In this document: positions 24,326 to 35,672 of the stretch, in pieces | How positions within the stretch are numbered: position 1 is the first letter of the stretch | Layout of the letters: every line of letters begins with the position of its first letter | Assembly: GCA_020055645.1 (NCBI GenBank) | Contig: JAECZT010000012.1 | Span: 124,001 to 188,000, forward strand | From: Tomocerus qinae | Taxonomy: Eukaryota > Arthropoda > Collembola > Entomobryomorpha > Tomoceridae | DNA: 64,000 nt | Reading direction: 5' to 3' | Made by a program: the position numbers and the translations under genes | The notes under the pieces: generated by a model | Databases searched by the model: none | What the model saw: the letters and a program-made list of their open reading frames with translations, nothing else | What the model was told of the DNA's origin: nothing

Positions 24326-25553
24326 CGGAAAGGCCGGCACGTAAAATTCTAAAGTAGGCAGGCATTTAGGCACTAAAAATCGGCAAATAGGTACTAAAAA
24401 TAAGCACGCAAAATGACTAATATAAAAACCTTTCTAAAACAGTTATTCCAATGCACGCAATCATATTAAGGTAATGTAAATAACCAAAGCCACATTGGGG
24501 TATAAGACGGTAAAATTATTAAAATTTTAAGATTGAAATCTTGTCTGTTTTTGGAGATTTAATAGTTTTTGGATGATGGTTGCAATAGTATAACCGCAAA
24601 GAAAAGTAAAGAACGCTGATCATTGATATTCCCAATTTGGGGTAACCAATTTCAAAATGTAAGAATGATCACAATATTTTACAGGGGACCCCGTGGCCAA
24701 ATTTCTTTTTTCACACAACAAATAAGTAGTCGAGTTTGTCAAATTCCTAACTAAATTTGAAAAGTGCAAGGACTTTTAGGGACCATAGCCATAGCCACGA
24801 TACATCGTCTGAAAATACGTGGTATATGCTTTAAAAAGTATTTCCCAAAGTACATCACTTCGACGAGTAAACCTAACTCACTAACTCCACTCAAAATTCA
24901 GTTATCCTTATTTCGACATAAGTCTAATCCATAAATTGCCATTAAAAATATTTATTTGCGTTAAGCTTTAATGGAAAATACACTTTTCAAAACATTATTC
25001 GCAATAAATCACCTAGAAATGTACCTTACGGCACTTTCCGGTAGCAGAAAGGCAATGTTTTAATTTCCTGGTAAAGTAATGATGAAATTTCCCACTCTCT
25101 AATATTTGAAATTAGTTAACAAAAATAGTAAAAATAATTAGATTGTAAGTGATAAATCGCGGAAAACAAGAAAAAATTTCGAGCTAAAACTGCAAAAATA
25201 GGCATTTATAGGCGCAAAAACCATTCTTAGGCACGTGCCTATAAGCATAGGCTCTAAAACCACAAAATGCACATTTATAGGCAAGCACGTATCCAGTAGG
25301 GGGGCGGGGGGGGCGCAGCGCCCCCCCTAAATCTGAGAAAAAGAGGAATTTTTCCAAAAAATGCAAAAATTTTTCGCGCTTCGCGCGAATATGTCTTATT
25401 TTTAACATGATTTTTGGTTCCGCCCCCCCTGGACCAAATTCCTAGATACGTGCCTGTTTATAGGCAATATCAAACTGAAAATATAAGATCACAAGTATGT
25501 GAAACGTAAAAATACGAATTATTTCTTGCATTAGGCATTTGCCTGCCTTTCCT
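24326..25553. mobile_element. Possible decayed element with GGAAAGGC-type ends
   Basis: GGAAAGGCCGGCA near 24326 is opposed by TGCCTGCCTTTCC near 25541-25553. TAGGCA-type short repeats are scattered inside at both ends. No target duplication was identified and no protein is visible, so the boundaries are weak. Confidence 0.3.
25285..25453. mobile_element. GC-rich hairpin MITE nested in TAGGCA-rich sequence
   Basis: Begins GCACGTATCCAG and ends CCTAGATACGTGC (inverse of GCACGTATCTAGG). The interior opens with a G-run/C-run palindrome around GCGCAGCGC (about 25306-25327) and also carries CGCGCTTCGCGCG near 25375. Base composition contrasts sharply with the AT-rich surroundings. Confidence 0.6.
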
Positions 25554-25862
25554 TGCTCTACAGTAATTACTTTATCGGAATTTAGAAGGTGGAAATATTG
25601 GATAGCAATAGAATATAATATGAAAAACAATTAAAGAAAGATTTTCATAGCTAAAAATCTTTTGTTTGTATTTGCTATTCACAGAAAGTTAAAACAGGTT
25701 GATGATTGATAGCCATGGGCGCAAAATGTAAATTTATAGACTGACTTATATGAATTTAAATTTAAAATGACGTAGAAAAATTTAACGGTTACGGTTTTAA
25801 AAGTAAACTGTTAAAAGTAGTTGTAATGTCGCCAAACAAATCACCAGATAAATTGCCTGGGT

Positions 25863-26012
25863 CACCTTTTTTGATGTAGCAGAGTGCCCCATTTACTTCA
25901 CTTTACATGTAAATAAGGTTAAAAAGGTAAAAAGGTAAAAAGGACTGCTTTTTTAGAAAAAGTAGTACTTTTTACCTTTTCTGTCAAAAAGGAGTACCTT
26001 TTTAGTTCCCTG
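25863..26012. mobile_element. Border MITE, left end missing
   Basis: Array sequence begins abruptly inside the border MITE; its right terminus GTTCCCTG is followed by ACTATGAT. This is the boundary between the unclassified block and the second array. Confidence 0.65.
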
Positions 26013-29000
26013 ACTATGATGCATTTGTACTAAGTCGCCAAGGGGATACCAAACAATTTTAAAGTTCATTCTTCCGGTTCCTACGGCTAAAGTTGAAACC
26101 GGATAGTTGGTTTCAAATTAATGCACAGCCCGCAGAAGAATTCTCTACGCTGTCATATATGCCATGTTTTACAGAAGCTGCTAGTTTACGAGCAATCGGT
26201 GTCAATGGAAATTGAACCAGGTGTCAACTGCATACTATACTAGTGGTAAAACCGCACATTGCCATTCGGGCAATGCGCTGTCTGCTTTGCAGTTTCTCGC
26301 GGTATAAAAATTTAAAATATAGGCTTTCTAAGCTTCTAAAAGTGACGACATAGGTATTTATTGCTATTAGATGTGTTAACAACACAGTTTTACTGCTTCT
26401 AGAAGTGCCAAAATAGGTTTTTACTGCTTTCAGTAGTGCACATATAAGTTTTTAATGCTACTAGAAGTGCCAACATAGGGTTTTAGTGTTCCTAAATAGT
26501 GTCAACATAAGGTTTCATTGCTTTTGAAAGTGTTGACAAAGGCATTGTACCGCTTCTATTGTAAACATTTGGGAACTGGGAGTGGACACTCACACAGACA
26601 TAAATACAAACTTCCGGTAATTATAATATAGTATAGATCGTTCCGAAACGTTCTATTTTTGAGTAAAGATCGGTATTAAGAGATTGAAAACATTTTTCAG
26701 GATTCTGCGAGATGGATATGAGAAATGACTTTAGATATTATACACATTTACAACATAAGATCGTCCACTTTTTTTTCAAAAAATTTAAACATTGGAGCAG
26801 TCTCGTTTATCATTTTTGATAGTAGTTTTTTATTTTCTAAGCAATCAAAATTTGAAGAAAGGCCCGGCATTTCAAAAACAACAAAATAGTTTTACTAACA
26901 TGTAGTCTATATCTCACCGCCACTTCCCAATTAACATTCCATAGAGTTTCTACTGCTTTTAGAAGTAAAAACATTTATTTTTACCACTTGTGGTAATGTC
27001 AACATGGATTTACTACTTCTGGAAGTGTCAACATGGATTTACTACTTCCGGAAGTGTCAACATATGGATTAACTGCGTATAAGAATGCAAGCATACTGTT
27101 CCTACTGCATATAAAATTACACGTTAAAAACCTGGAGAAATATAAGGGAAGAAGGCCAGAAAAACTCGAAAACAAGATATAATTTAGATGCAGAGTATTA
27201 ATTAAAGCTCATAATTTTAAAACTTTCTTCAAAAAAATCTCTCGTGCATTTACTGCTAATTCACCTGTAAATGTCTTCAAAAAACATTTTAGAGAACAAA
27301 AATACAATAGTGGTTCAATTAACGCTTGAAGCAAGGATGGAAAATATTTTCGAAAACGGGAACGCTAGTCAATGCTTCCATTTAGTGTGGGAACACCTTT
27401 GCAATAGTACATGCAAAATAGTAATCGCTCACTAATTGTAACGACTCCAAGTTGTTTTCTGAAAATCAAAATCTAGGTTAAATTGTCGTATCCATAGTAA
27501 TTAAGCAAAAATTAAGAGTATAAATTATCCCGTATTAACAACATATAGCGCTAAAATTATCAACTAACTAAATGTCCAAAGTGCAATAAAAATGCTTAAA
27601 TAGTGTTAAGAAATTGCCACAATGTACAAAGTAACTGTGCAATTAGTATTATCTGCTTTTTATATGAAAACGTTTTTTGCTTTGAAATAAAGTGTCATCT
27701 TATTTCAATATTTACATTTATATTTGCAGTTATTAGTACTTACAGTCTAGTTGATAATACAGTATGTCAAGGAAGTGGGTATCCATATGAAATCAGTTTC
27801 CACAGCATAGCAGTTTGTACTTCATTATTCTATGGTTATAATTCTAAGTCTCAAGTTGGGAGTAAGTTTGATATTATTATTAATTTATTACAAGTTGTTT
27901 ATCCCTATTATGGATTTACGGATACTGCCCGATACTGACTGTTACTGACTGCCTGTTAGTTGGATATTGACTAGTAAGCTATGGCTGGGTACTATGGATA
28001 CGGATTTCCTATGGATACTTACTTTATTGACATACTGTAGTGTAATTCTAATGTTTAGGCAAGTTTTAGGGTTGTTGCAAGGAAATTAACTGTAAACGCA
28101 CGGGGAGATTTTTTAGAAGAAAATTTTAAAATTACGAGCTTTAATTAATACTCTGCATCTAAATTATACCTTGTTTTCGAGTTTTTCTGGCCTTCTTCCC
28201 GTATATTTCTCCAGGTTTTTAACCTTTAATTTAATTTTATTGTTTTTCCTGATAAATCTGGTTATAACTATCATATAACTACGAACTAGAAAAATTTTAA
28301 CCAGATTATGTATATTTCGAAATTATTTATATAGGTACCTGTCATAGTTGTAGAAATTGACAATAAAAACAAGTTACAAGTAAAACATTATTCCCAGTCC
28401 TCGCAAATTTTTGTAACTATTGGAATGGTAATGTAATGTGCAATGTTCGAGTAAACTTCTAATCAACATGTCTCAATTTTCTAAATATTGTTCATCCCTG
28501 CCTAGTTTATAATGTAAGTTTTACATCTATGAAAAAATGATAAATATTATGTTATTTGAGCTACATCTCGAAAAGTTTGATTTTTTCGCAAAATATATTA
28601 TGTATTTGATAAGGTAACTTTATTTTTTGTTGGGGGCTGCCGCCCTCAAACCCCCGCTTTAGGGGAGATCAATAGTTCGTATTTTTGAGGTAGGTAAAAT
28701 CCACCACAAGCCGGGAAAGTGTAAGTGTTTGTAATAGTAGTATTGAGCGTGCCTATTACAATTTGTCATTTTCTATGCTTGGAGTCGCACTCAATGAAAA
28801 TATTTTCCATCCCTGAAATTTTACTTATTATAAATTTTTTACAACCCATGTCAGTGCCCTCAAGCCTAATATATTTTTCATCTCTGGAATTGTTCTTGGT
28901 ACTCCGTATTTGCATTGGTATGTGAATGTGACTGGGACTATTGAGTATCAGAATACCACGTAACAGGAATAATGCATCTCTAAATCCAACATTATTATTA

Positions 29001-29180
29001 TTATTGAGATTTTGTCCAGCGATGCTAATTCAGTTCACTCATTAGTTCGTATCTTCGGAGATTGAATTTGGAAATGGAAATTGTATTGCTAATTACTAGT
29101 CCATCGACTCCATTTCATCCAATACCATACTGCAATGTGACTGCCATAGGTTCTAATCACATTGCCCAATTGACTATGAT
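26013..29180 (+). repeat. Array unit U3
   Basis: A complete unit without LINE. Minisatellite clusters lie at about 26330-26570 and 26940-27115. Like U4 it has an extra TTTTAGTGTTCCTAAATAGTG repeat that U1, U2, U5 and U6 lack, so U3/U4 form one subfamily. Confidence 0.8.
27123..28223. mobile_element. 1.1 kb segment with inverted ends (U3)
   Basis: Same termini as the other copies (GTTAAAAACCTGGAG and CTCCAGGTTTTTAAC), with arms of about 150 bp. The second arm differs from the first at a few positions, as in the other units, so the arms did not re-homogenise with each other. Confidence 0.55.
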
Positions 29181-29423
29181 CAGGGAACAAAAAAGGACCT
29201 TTTTTGCCTTTTACCTTTTTTGCCTTTTTTGTAAAAAAGGTAGGACTAAGATTTTAAAAAAGCAGTCCTTTTTTGCCTTTTTACCTTTTTTGATGTAGCA
29301 GAGTGCCCCATTTACTTCACTTTACATGTAAATAAGGTTAAAAAGGTAAAAAGGACTGCTTTTTTAGAAAAAGTAGTACTTTTTACCTTTTCTGTCAAAA
29401 AGGAGTACCTTTTTAGTTCCCTG
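29181..29423. mobile_element. hAT-type border MITE, long form (U3/U4)
   Basis: 243 bp, CAGGGAAC...GTTCCCTG, with ACTATGAT at 29173-29180 and 29424-29431. The arms pair over roughly 100 bp through AAAAAAGCAGTCCTTTTT-like blocks around a centre of about 40 bp, so it could extrude as a cruciform. Confidence 0.8.
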
Positions 29424-32400
29424 ACTATGATGCATTTGTACTAAGTCGCCAAGGGGATACCAAACAATTTTAAAGTTCATTCTTCCGGTTCCTACGGCTA
29501 AAGTTGAAACCGGATAGTTGGTTTCAAATTAATGCACAGCCCGCAGAAGAATTCTCTACGCTGTCATATATGCCATGTTTTACAGAAGCTGCTAGTTTAC
29601 GAGCAATCGGTGTCAATGGAAATTGAACCAGGATTTAACTGCATACTATACTAGTGGTAAAACCGCATATTGCCATTCGGGCAATGCGCTGTCTGCTTTG
29701 CAGTTTCTCGCGGTATAAAAATTTAAAATATAGGCTTTCTAAGCTTCTAAAAGTGACGACATAGGTATTTATGGCTATTAGATGTGTTAACAACACAGTT
29801 TTACTGCTTCTAGAAGTGCCAAAATAGGTTTTTACTGCTTTCAGTAGTGCACATATAAGTTTTTAATGCTACTAGAAGTGCCAACATAGGGTTTTAGTGT
29901 TCCTAAATAGTGTCAACATAGGGTTTCATTGCTTTTGAAAGTGTTGACAAAGGCATTGTACCGCTTCTATTGTAAACATTTGGGAACTGGGAGTGGACAC
30001 TCACACAGACATAAATACAAACTTCCGGTAATTATAATATAGTATAGATCGTTCCGAAACGTTCTATTTTTGAGTAAAGATCGGTATTAAGAGATTGAAA
30101 ACATTTTTCAGGATTCTGCGAGATGGATATGAGAAATGACTTTAGATATTATACACATTTACAACATAAGATCGTCCACTTTTTTTTCAAAAAATTTAAA
30201 CATTGGAGCAGTCTCGTTTATCATTTTTGATAGTAGTTTTTTATTTTCTAAGCAATCAAAATTTGAAGAAAGGCCCGGCATTTCAGAAACAACAAAATAG
30301 TTTTACCAACATGTAGTCTATATCTCACCGCCACTTCCCAATTAACATTCCATAGGGTTTCTACTGCTTTTAGAAGTAAAAACATTTATTTTTACCACTT
30401 GTGGTAATGTCAACATGGATTTACTACTTCTGGAAGTGTCAACATGGATTTACTACTTCCGGAAGTGTCAACATATGGATTAACTGCGTATAAGAATGCA
30501 AGCATAGGGTTTCTACTGCATATAAAATTACACGTTAAAAACCTGGAGAAATATAAGGGAAGAAGGCCAGAAAAACTCGAAAACAAGATATAATTTAGAT
30601 GCAGAGTATTAATTAAAGCTCGTAATTTTAAAACTTTCTTCAAAAAATCTCTCGTGCATTTACTGCTAATTCACCTGTAAATGTCTTCAAAAACATTTTA
30701 GAGAACAAAAATACAATAGTGGTTCAATTAACGCTTGAAGCAAGGATGGAAAATATTTTCGAAAACGGGAACGCTAGTCAATGCTTCCATTTAGTGTGGG
30801 AACACCTTTGCAATAGTACATGCAAAATAGTAATCGCTCACTAATTGTAACGACTCCAAGTTGTTTTCTGAAAATCAAAATCTAGGTTAAATTGTCGTAT
30901 CCATAGTAATTAAGCAAAAATTAAGAGTATAAATTATCCCGTATTAACAACATATAGCGCTAAAATTATCAACTAACTAAATGTCCAAAATGCAATAAAA
31001 ATGCTTAAATAGTGTTAAGAAATTGCCACAATGTACAAAGTAACTGTGCAATTAGTATTATCTGCTTTTTATATGAAAACGTTTTTTGCTTTGAAATAAA
31101 GTGTCATCTTATTTCAATATTTACATTTATATTTGCAGTTATTAGTACTTACAGTCTAGTTGATAATACAGTATGTCAAGGAAGTGGGTATCCATATGAA
31201 ATCAGTTTCCACAGCATAGCAGGTTGTACTTCATTATTCTATGGTTATAATTCTAAGTCTCAAGTTGGGAGTAAGTTTGATATTATTATTAATTTATTAC
31301 AAGCTGTTTATCCCTATTATGGATTTACGGATACTGCCCGATACTGACTGTTACTGACTGCCTGTTAGTTGGATATTGACTAGTAAGCTATGGCTGGGTA
31401 CTATGGATACGGATTTCCTATGGATACTTACTTTATTGACATACTGTAGTGTAATTCTAATGTTTAGGCAAGTTTTAGGGTTGTTGCAAGGAAATTAACT
31501 GTAAACGCACGGGGAGATTTTTTAGAAGAAAATTTTAAAATTACGAGCTTTAATTAATACTCTGCATCTAAATTATACCTTGTTTTCGAGTTTTTCTGGC
31601 CTTCTTCCCGTATATTTGTCCAGGTTTTTAACCTTTAATTTAATTTTATTGTTTTTCTTGATAAATCTGGTTATAACTATCATATAACTACGAACTAGAA
31701 AAATTTTAACCAGATTATGTATATTTCGAAATTATTTATATAGGTACCTGTCATAGTTGTAGAAATTGACAATAAAAACAAGTTACAAGTAAAAAATTAT
31801 TCTCAGTCTTCACAAATTTTTGTAACTATTGAAATGGTAATGTAATGTGCAATGTTCGAGTAAACTTCTAATCAACATGTCTCAATTTTCTAAATATTGT
31901 TCATCCCTGCCTAGTTTATAATGTAAGTTTTACATCTATGAAAAAATGATAAATATTATGTTATTTGAGCTACATCTCGAAAAGTTTGATTTTTTCGCAA
32001 AATATATTATGTATGTGACAAGATAATTTTATTTTTTATTGGGGGCTGCCGCCCTCAAACCCCCGCTTTAGGGGAGATCAATAGTTCATATTTTTGCGGT
32101 AAGTAAAATCCACCACAAGCCGGGAAAGTGCAAGTGTTTGTATTAGTAGTATTGAGCGTGCCTATATTACAATTTTTCATTTTCTATGCCTGGAGTCTCA
32201 CTCAATGAAAATATTTTCCATCCCTGAAATTTTACTTATTATAAATTTTTTACAACCCATGTCAGTGCCCTCAAGCCTAATATATTTTTCATATCTGGAA
32301 TTGTTCTTGGTACTCCGTATTTGCATTGGTATGTGAATGTGACTGGGACTATTGAGAATCAGAATACCACGTAACAGGAATAATGCATCTATAAATCCAA

Positions 32401-32591
32401 CATTATTATTATTATTGAGATTTTGTCTAGCGATGCTAATTCAGTTCACTCATTAGTTCGTATCTTTGAAGATTAAATTTGGAAATGGAAATTGTATTGC
32501 TAATTACTAGTCCATCGACTCCATTTCATCCAATACCATATTGCAATGTGACTGCCATAGGTTCTAATCACATTGCCCAATTGACTATGAT
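29424..32591 (+). repeat. Array unit U4
   Basis: A complete unit without LINE, useful as the reference form. Minisatellite clusters lie at about 29740-29970 and 30350-30530. The LINE target site near 30048 is empty, as are both sites used by the U2-specific MITEs. Confidence 0.82.
30534..31632. mobile_element. 1.1 kb segment with inverted ends (U4)
   Basis: Arms at about 30534-30690 and 31485-31632. The interior has no recognisable protein. An open frame (31012-31347) recurs between copies but has no ATG start. Confidence 0.55.
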
Positions 32592-32765
32592 CAGGGAACA
32601 AAAAAGGACCTTTTTTGCCTTTTACCTTTTTTGATGTTTTTAAGTGCCCCATTTACTTCACTTTACATGTAAATAAGGTTAAAAAGGTAAAAAGGACTGC
32701 TTTTTTTAGAAAAAGTAGTACTTTTTACCTTTTTTGTAAAAAAGGAGTACCTTTTTAGTTCCCTG
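32592..32765. mobile_element. hAT-type border MITE, short form (U4/U5)
   Basis: CAGGGAAC...GTTCCCTG flanked by ACTATGAT. The centre reads GATGTTTTTAAGTGCCCC instead of GATGTAGCAGAGTGCCCC, a local variant near 32632. Confidence 0.75.
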
Positions 32766-34127
32766 ACTATGATGCATTTGTACTAAGTCGCCAAGGAGAT
32801 ACCAAACAATTTTAAAGTTCATTCTTCCGGTTCCTACGGCTAAAGTTGAAACCGGATAGTTGGTTTCAAATTAATGCACAGCCCGCAGAAGAATTCTCTA
32901 CGCTGTCATATATGCCATGTTTTACAGAAGCTGCTAGTTTACGAGCAATCGGTGTCAATGGAAATTGAATCAGGATTTAACTGCATACTATACTAGTGGT
33001 AAAACCGCACATTGCCATTCGGGCAATGCGCTGTCTGCTTTGCAGTTTCTCGCGGTATAAAAATTTAAAATATAGGCTTTCTAAGCTTCTAAAAGTGACG
33101 ACATGGGTATTTATTGCTATTAGATGTGTTAACAATACAGTTTTACTGCTTCTAGAAGTGCCAAAATAGGTTTCTACTGCTTTCAGAAGTGCACATATAA
33201 GTTTTTAATGCTTCTAGAAGTGTCAACATAGGGTTTCATTGCTTTTGAAAGTGTTGACAAAGGCATTGTACCGCTTCTATTGTAAACATTTGGGAACTGG
33301 GAGTGGACACTCACACAGACATAAATACAAACTTACGGTAATTATAATATAGTATAGATCTGTTCCGAAAATGGAGAGGAAAAGGGATGCGTGTATGGCC
33401 AACTCAGGGGCCCCCCTAAGGTAAGTGACATACTTTGCATCCATTTTCATCTCCATTTTTATCTTTATTTCTACGTGACAAGTGAGCGAGAAAGAGGGCT
33501 ATTCATAGCCGGCTTTCCTACACATAAAATAGTAATAAATGTGTATATAATGGTGAGTAGCTGTCAAGTTAATCACTATTATATACACATCTACAATGTT
33601 GCTATTATTATTATCATAATTATTTCTATTATTATCGTTATTTTTATTATTGTTATTATTATTATTAATTTCGAAAGTTTACTTTCTGAGAACAAATGGC
33701 TACCACCGACCATAAATAAGTCGAGGCGGCCATTTGGCACTCAGCTGTTAAATCGAACATTTCTTCGTACACAGAGGCAGCTAACAATTACAAAAGTATG
33801 GCGGCGGCCTCTGCATTTTGTAAACAAAGTTTACAATGATATGAGAATTAGGCGGCTATCGCACATTATTAAATTAATGTGTCGTTTAGAGTGCCCATTC
33901 CATATTAATTGGTACATGCACCTATCTTGAGGGATTTGCCTTCTTGCGGTAGTAAGGACAGCGAGCATATTCCAATCCTGTGCATGTACAAACCCAAATG
34001 TAAAATATAACAAGCAAAGGCTACCCCCGGAACTCAGCTTTTGGAGGCGGCTTGAGCATACAGTAATTGTTCAAACAACAAATCATCGGGGGTTGGTGGG
34101 GATGTTCAAGATCTGGGATGTCTTCTG

Positions 34128-35672
34128 ATGATAGACAGACCTAATAAAGAACGTACCACCAACACCGATGATGTTAATTTTCTTCAGATCAATTTGCAAC
34201 ATTGTCAAACAGCCACTTCACTTTTGTTGAAGGAAGAGCTGCGACAATCGTATGTGATATTAATTCAAGAACCCTATGCCTACAGGGGTAAAGTCAGGGG
34301 CCTGAACAGAAAAGGGAAAATGCATGCATTCGAGGGGCCTCAAAACCCTCGGGCGTGCATTGTCACTTCTCCTAATATAGTGACCTGGCCCCTTGTGGAT
34401 TTCTGGAATAGGGATTTAATAGCCATAAAGATAAAAGCAGGTGGGAGAGACATGGTGTTGACGTCTGCCTACCTGCCTTATGAAGAAGCCATCCCTCCAA
34501 ACCAGCTGGGCAAACTTGTTGACCACTGTGGACAAAGGGGATGGCCAATGCAAATTGGTAGCGATGCCAATGCACACAATGAAATCTGGGGAAGCTCTGA
34601 CACAAATGACAGAGGAAGAGCTTTCCTAGAGTTCATTACAACATCAAACCTCAACATTGCAAATAAAGGACACACTCCCACGTTTGTAACGACCAGACGC
34701 AAGGAAGTCATAGATGTCACATTGGCATTGGACGAACTTGTGGATAATATCGTTGGATGGAAAGTGGAGTTGAAAGACACTCTTTCTGACCACAGATATA
34801 TCAGATGGAAAATGGACCTGGGGAAAAGGGTACCCATCTGCTATAGAAATCCGAGAAAAACAGATTGGGACTTGTATACTAGAGAGGCTCAGAAATCACT
34901 GAAACTCCTGGGAACAAGTGAAATCAAAACCATTACAGAATTGGATGACTGTGTAGAGGACGTAACAAATGCGTTACTAACAGCCTTTTATAAGTCATGC
35001 CCAGAGAAGACAATTACAAGAAAACATTATGTTGCATGGTGGTCTTCTGAACTAACGAGTCTGAGGAAAAGGTTCCGGGGCTTACAAAGAAAGTTTGACC
35101 AGGGCTTTTTGGACTCAAGGGAAGAGGTCAACATTGCGCGTAATGAATTTAAAAAAGCACTGAGATCTGCAAAACGAGACTCTTGGAGGAAGTTTTGCGA
35201 ATCAGTGACTGAAACAAGAACAGCTTCAAGAGTCAGTAAAATCCTCCTTAAAGACAACAGTAGGCCACTAGGACCGCTAGAGTTGGAGGATGGGACTCTA
35301 ACAGAGTCAATGGATGAGTCACTGCAGTTGTTGCTGAGGGCCCACTTTCCACCAGACCCTAATTCGGAGTGGGTGGATCGGGGACATCAGTACAACTGTA
35401 GCTCTACCATTGATAACATTACAACAAAAGAAAATATTGCAAATGCAATTAGGACGTTTGGGCCGTACAAATCAGCAGGTGGGGATAAAGTAACCCCTGC
35501 CATGATGCAGTATGTGACCAACGAACTAAGCGCGCATCTACAACGTATATTCAAAGCAAGTCTTGCTTTGGGTTACATCCCATTAAGTTGGCGTACAACG
35601 AAAGTTGTCTTTCTGCCAAAACCTGGGAAATCGAGTTATCAAAAGACAAACGCATGGAGGCCAGTTTCCTAA
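34128..35672 (+). CDS. LINE polyprotein part 1: APE endonuclease and N-terminal RT
   Basis: Codes for the endonuclease that nicks the insertion site, followed by the start of the reverse transcriptase. Endonuclease signatures run from residue 18 (FLQINLQHCQ) through IQEPYAYRG, GSDANAHNEIWGS and DVTLAL to LSDHRYIRW near residue 225. The RT begins around residue 440 (YKSAGGDKVTPAMMQY, then IPLSWRTTKVVFLPKPGK). The frame ends at 35670-35672 because a C is missing from TTCC(C)TAAC at about 35669. Copy 1 retains that C, so the frameshift is either recent or a base-calling error. The start codon choice at 34128 is the first ATG ahead of the conserved domain. Confidence 0.85.
   Translation: MIDRPNKERTTNTDDVNFLQINLQHCQTATSLLLKEELRQSYVILIQEPYAYRGKVRGLNRKGKMHAFEGPQNPRACIVTSPNIVTWPLVDFWNRDLIAIKIKAGGRDMVLTSAYLPYEEAIPPNQLGKLVDHCGQRGWPMQIGSDANAHNEIWGSSDTNDRGRAFLEFITTSNLNIANKGHTPTFVTTRRKEVIDVTLALDELVDNIVGWKVELKDTLSDHRYIRWKMDLGKRVPICYRNPRKTDWDLYTREAQKSLKLLGTSEIKTITELDDCVEDVTNALLTAFYKSCPEKTITRKHYVAWWSSELTSLRKRFRGLQRKFDQGFLDSREEVNIARNEFKKALRSAKRDSWRKFCESVTETRTASRVSKILLKDNSRPLGPLELEDGTLTESMDESLQLLLRAHFPPDPNSEWVDRGHQYNCSSTIDNITTKENIANAIRTFGPYKSAGGDKVTPAMMQYVTNELSAHLQRIFKASLALGYIPLSWRTTKVVFLPKPGKSSYQKTNAWRPVS

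Noticed and set aside
27603..27938. 111-codon open frame repeated in several array units (9532, 31012, 38810)
   Set aside because: No ATG at its start, no domain, and copies are conserved because the array is. U1 has frame breaks in it.
29740..29970. Minisatellite cluster as a CRISPR array
   Set aside because: The repeats are contiguous and diverged with no unique spacers, and the genome is eukaryotic.
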